From: JADFQT01 sp047516825
GTDB taxonomy: Bacteria > Chloroflexota > Dehalococcoidia > Lucifugimonadales > UBA3495
Assembly (NCBI GenBank): GCA_047516825.1
Contig: JAKZUA010000128.1
Coordinates: 1-5,316 of the forward strand
DNA length: 5,316 bases
Reading direction: 5' to 3'
A program made the position numbers and the translations under genes. Shown here piece after piece: positions 5,174-5,316 of this stretch (within the stretch, counting starts at the first letter, position 1; every line of letters starts with the position of its first letter). Below the pieces are notes generated by a model that worked only from the letters and a program-made list of their open reading frames with translations, was not told the origin of the DNA and ran no database searches.

Positions 5174-5316
5174 CAGAGCCTGTCCCACAAACCCTCTTCC
5201 AGAAGCAAGGCTGGAGCCCTAAACTGGTGACAGCTGAAGATGGGGGTGGACGGGATGGCCTACCATTTGGTGCCCTGTGACCGGGAGCAAGGATACCTGA
5301 TGCCCCCTTCCTTACA
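5174..5316 (+). mobile_element. Left end of an insertion sequence (IS1182-like), cut by the window edge
   Basis: A transposase start is seen at 5255, and CAGAGCCTGTCCCACAAA (5174-5191) resembles the GCCTGTCCCAAAA-type terminal inverted repeats of several IS families. The exact boundary is a guess, since the other end and the target duplication are outside the window. The element points away from groEL and lies about 145 bp upstream of its -35 box. Confidence 0.45.
5255..5316 (+). CDS. Transposase N-terminus, IS1182-like (partial)
   Basis: The frame from ATG at 5255 is open to the right edge, 20 codons. Its peptide contains LVPCDREQGYLMPPSL, which matches the opening of IS1182-type DDE transposases: a 'PVDRDQ' motif, then a 'LLPPS/DL' motif that usually leads into REWLPEDHL. 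A purine-rich GGGGGTGG (5242-5249) lies 5 nt before the ATG. The catalytic DDE residues would be far outside the window, so activity cannot be judged. The overlapping frame open from 5062 to 5280 is a shadow. The family call rests on a short motif recalled from memory. Confidence 0.6.
   Translation, partial: MAYHLVPCDREQGYLMPPSL

Overview
The window looks like a GC-rich bacterial chromosome segment with four complete genes, compact operon spacing, and gaps filled by palindromic dispersed repeats. The organism cannot be fixed from the sequence alone. A group I chaperonin, a cobalamin/FeS queuosine enzyme and sigma70-type promoter and Shine-Dalgarno signals make it bacterial. The repeat types (a 'PANAGIQ' repeat and a 'TTCGCTCCTTCGGAATGAC' repeat) and a GroEL without a GGM tail lead me to guess Chloroflexota (SAR202/Dehalococcoidia-like), with low confidence.

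Layout: 1-278 holds a possible gene fragment leaving the left edge on the minus strand, then a leader with an extended -10 and a small hairpin. 279-884 (+) encodes an EVE-domain (PUA-like) nucleic-acid-binding protein with a basic disordered tail. 885-1241 is a convergent gap carrying a cruciform-type repeat. On the minus strand, 2439-2957 (dUTPase/dCTP-deaminase superfamily) and 1242-2408 (queG, epoxyqueuosine reductase) are 30 nt apart and form a probable two-gene operon. 2958-3278 holds three different palindromic repeats in a row; the last is a perfect 22-bp hairpin just after groEL. 3279-4904 (-) is a full-length groEL without groES beside it.

4905-5316 carries the groEL promoter (TTGACA, 17 bp, CATATT), a candidate operator that is not CIRCE, a 26-codon ORF on the plus strand, and at the right edge the first 20 codons of a transposase that resembles the IS1182 group. 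An insertion sequence therefore begins about 145 bp upstream of the groEL -35 box.

The genes do not form one pathway. They are housekeeping functions: protein folding, dUTP clearance, tRNA wobble modification, and an EVE protein of unknown target. No CRISPR array, toxin-antitoxin pair, phage module or plainly new multi-gene system is visible. The points most worth a second look are the groEL control region and its atypical protein, the mixed motif set of the dUTPase-like enzyme, and the stacked repeat elements.
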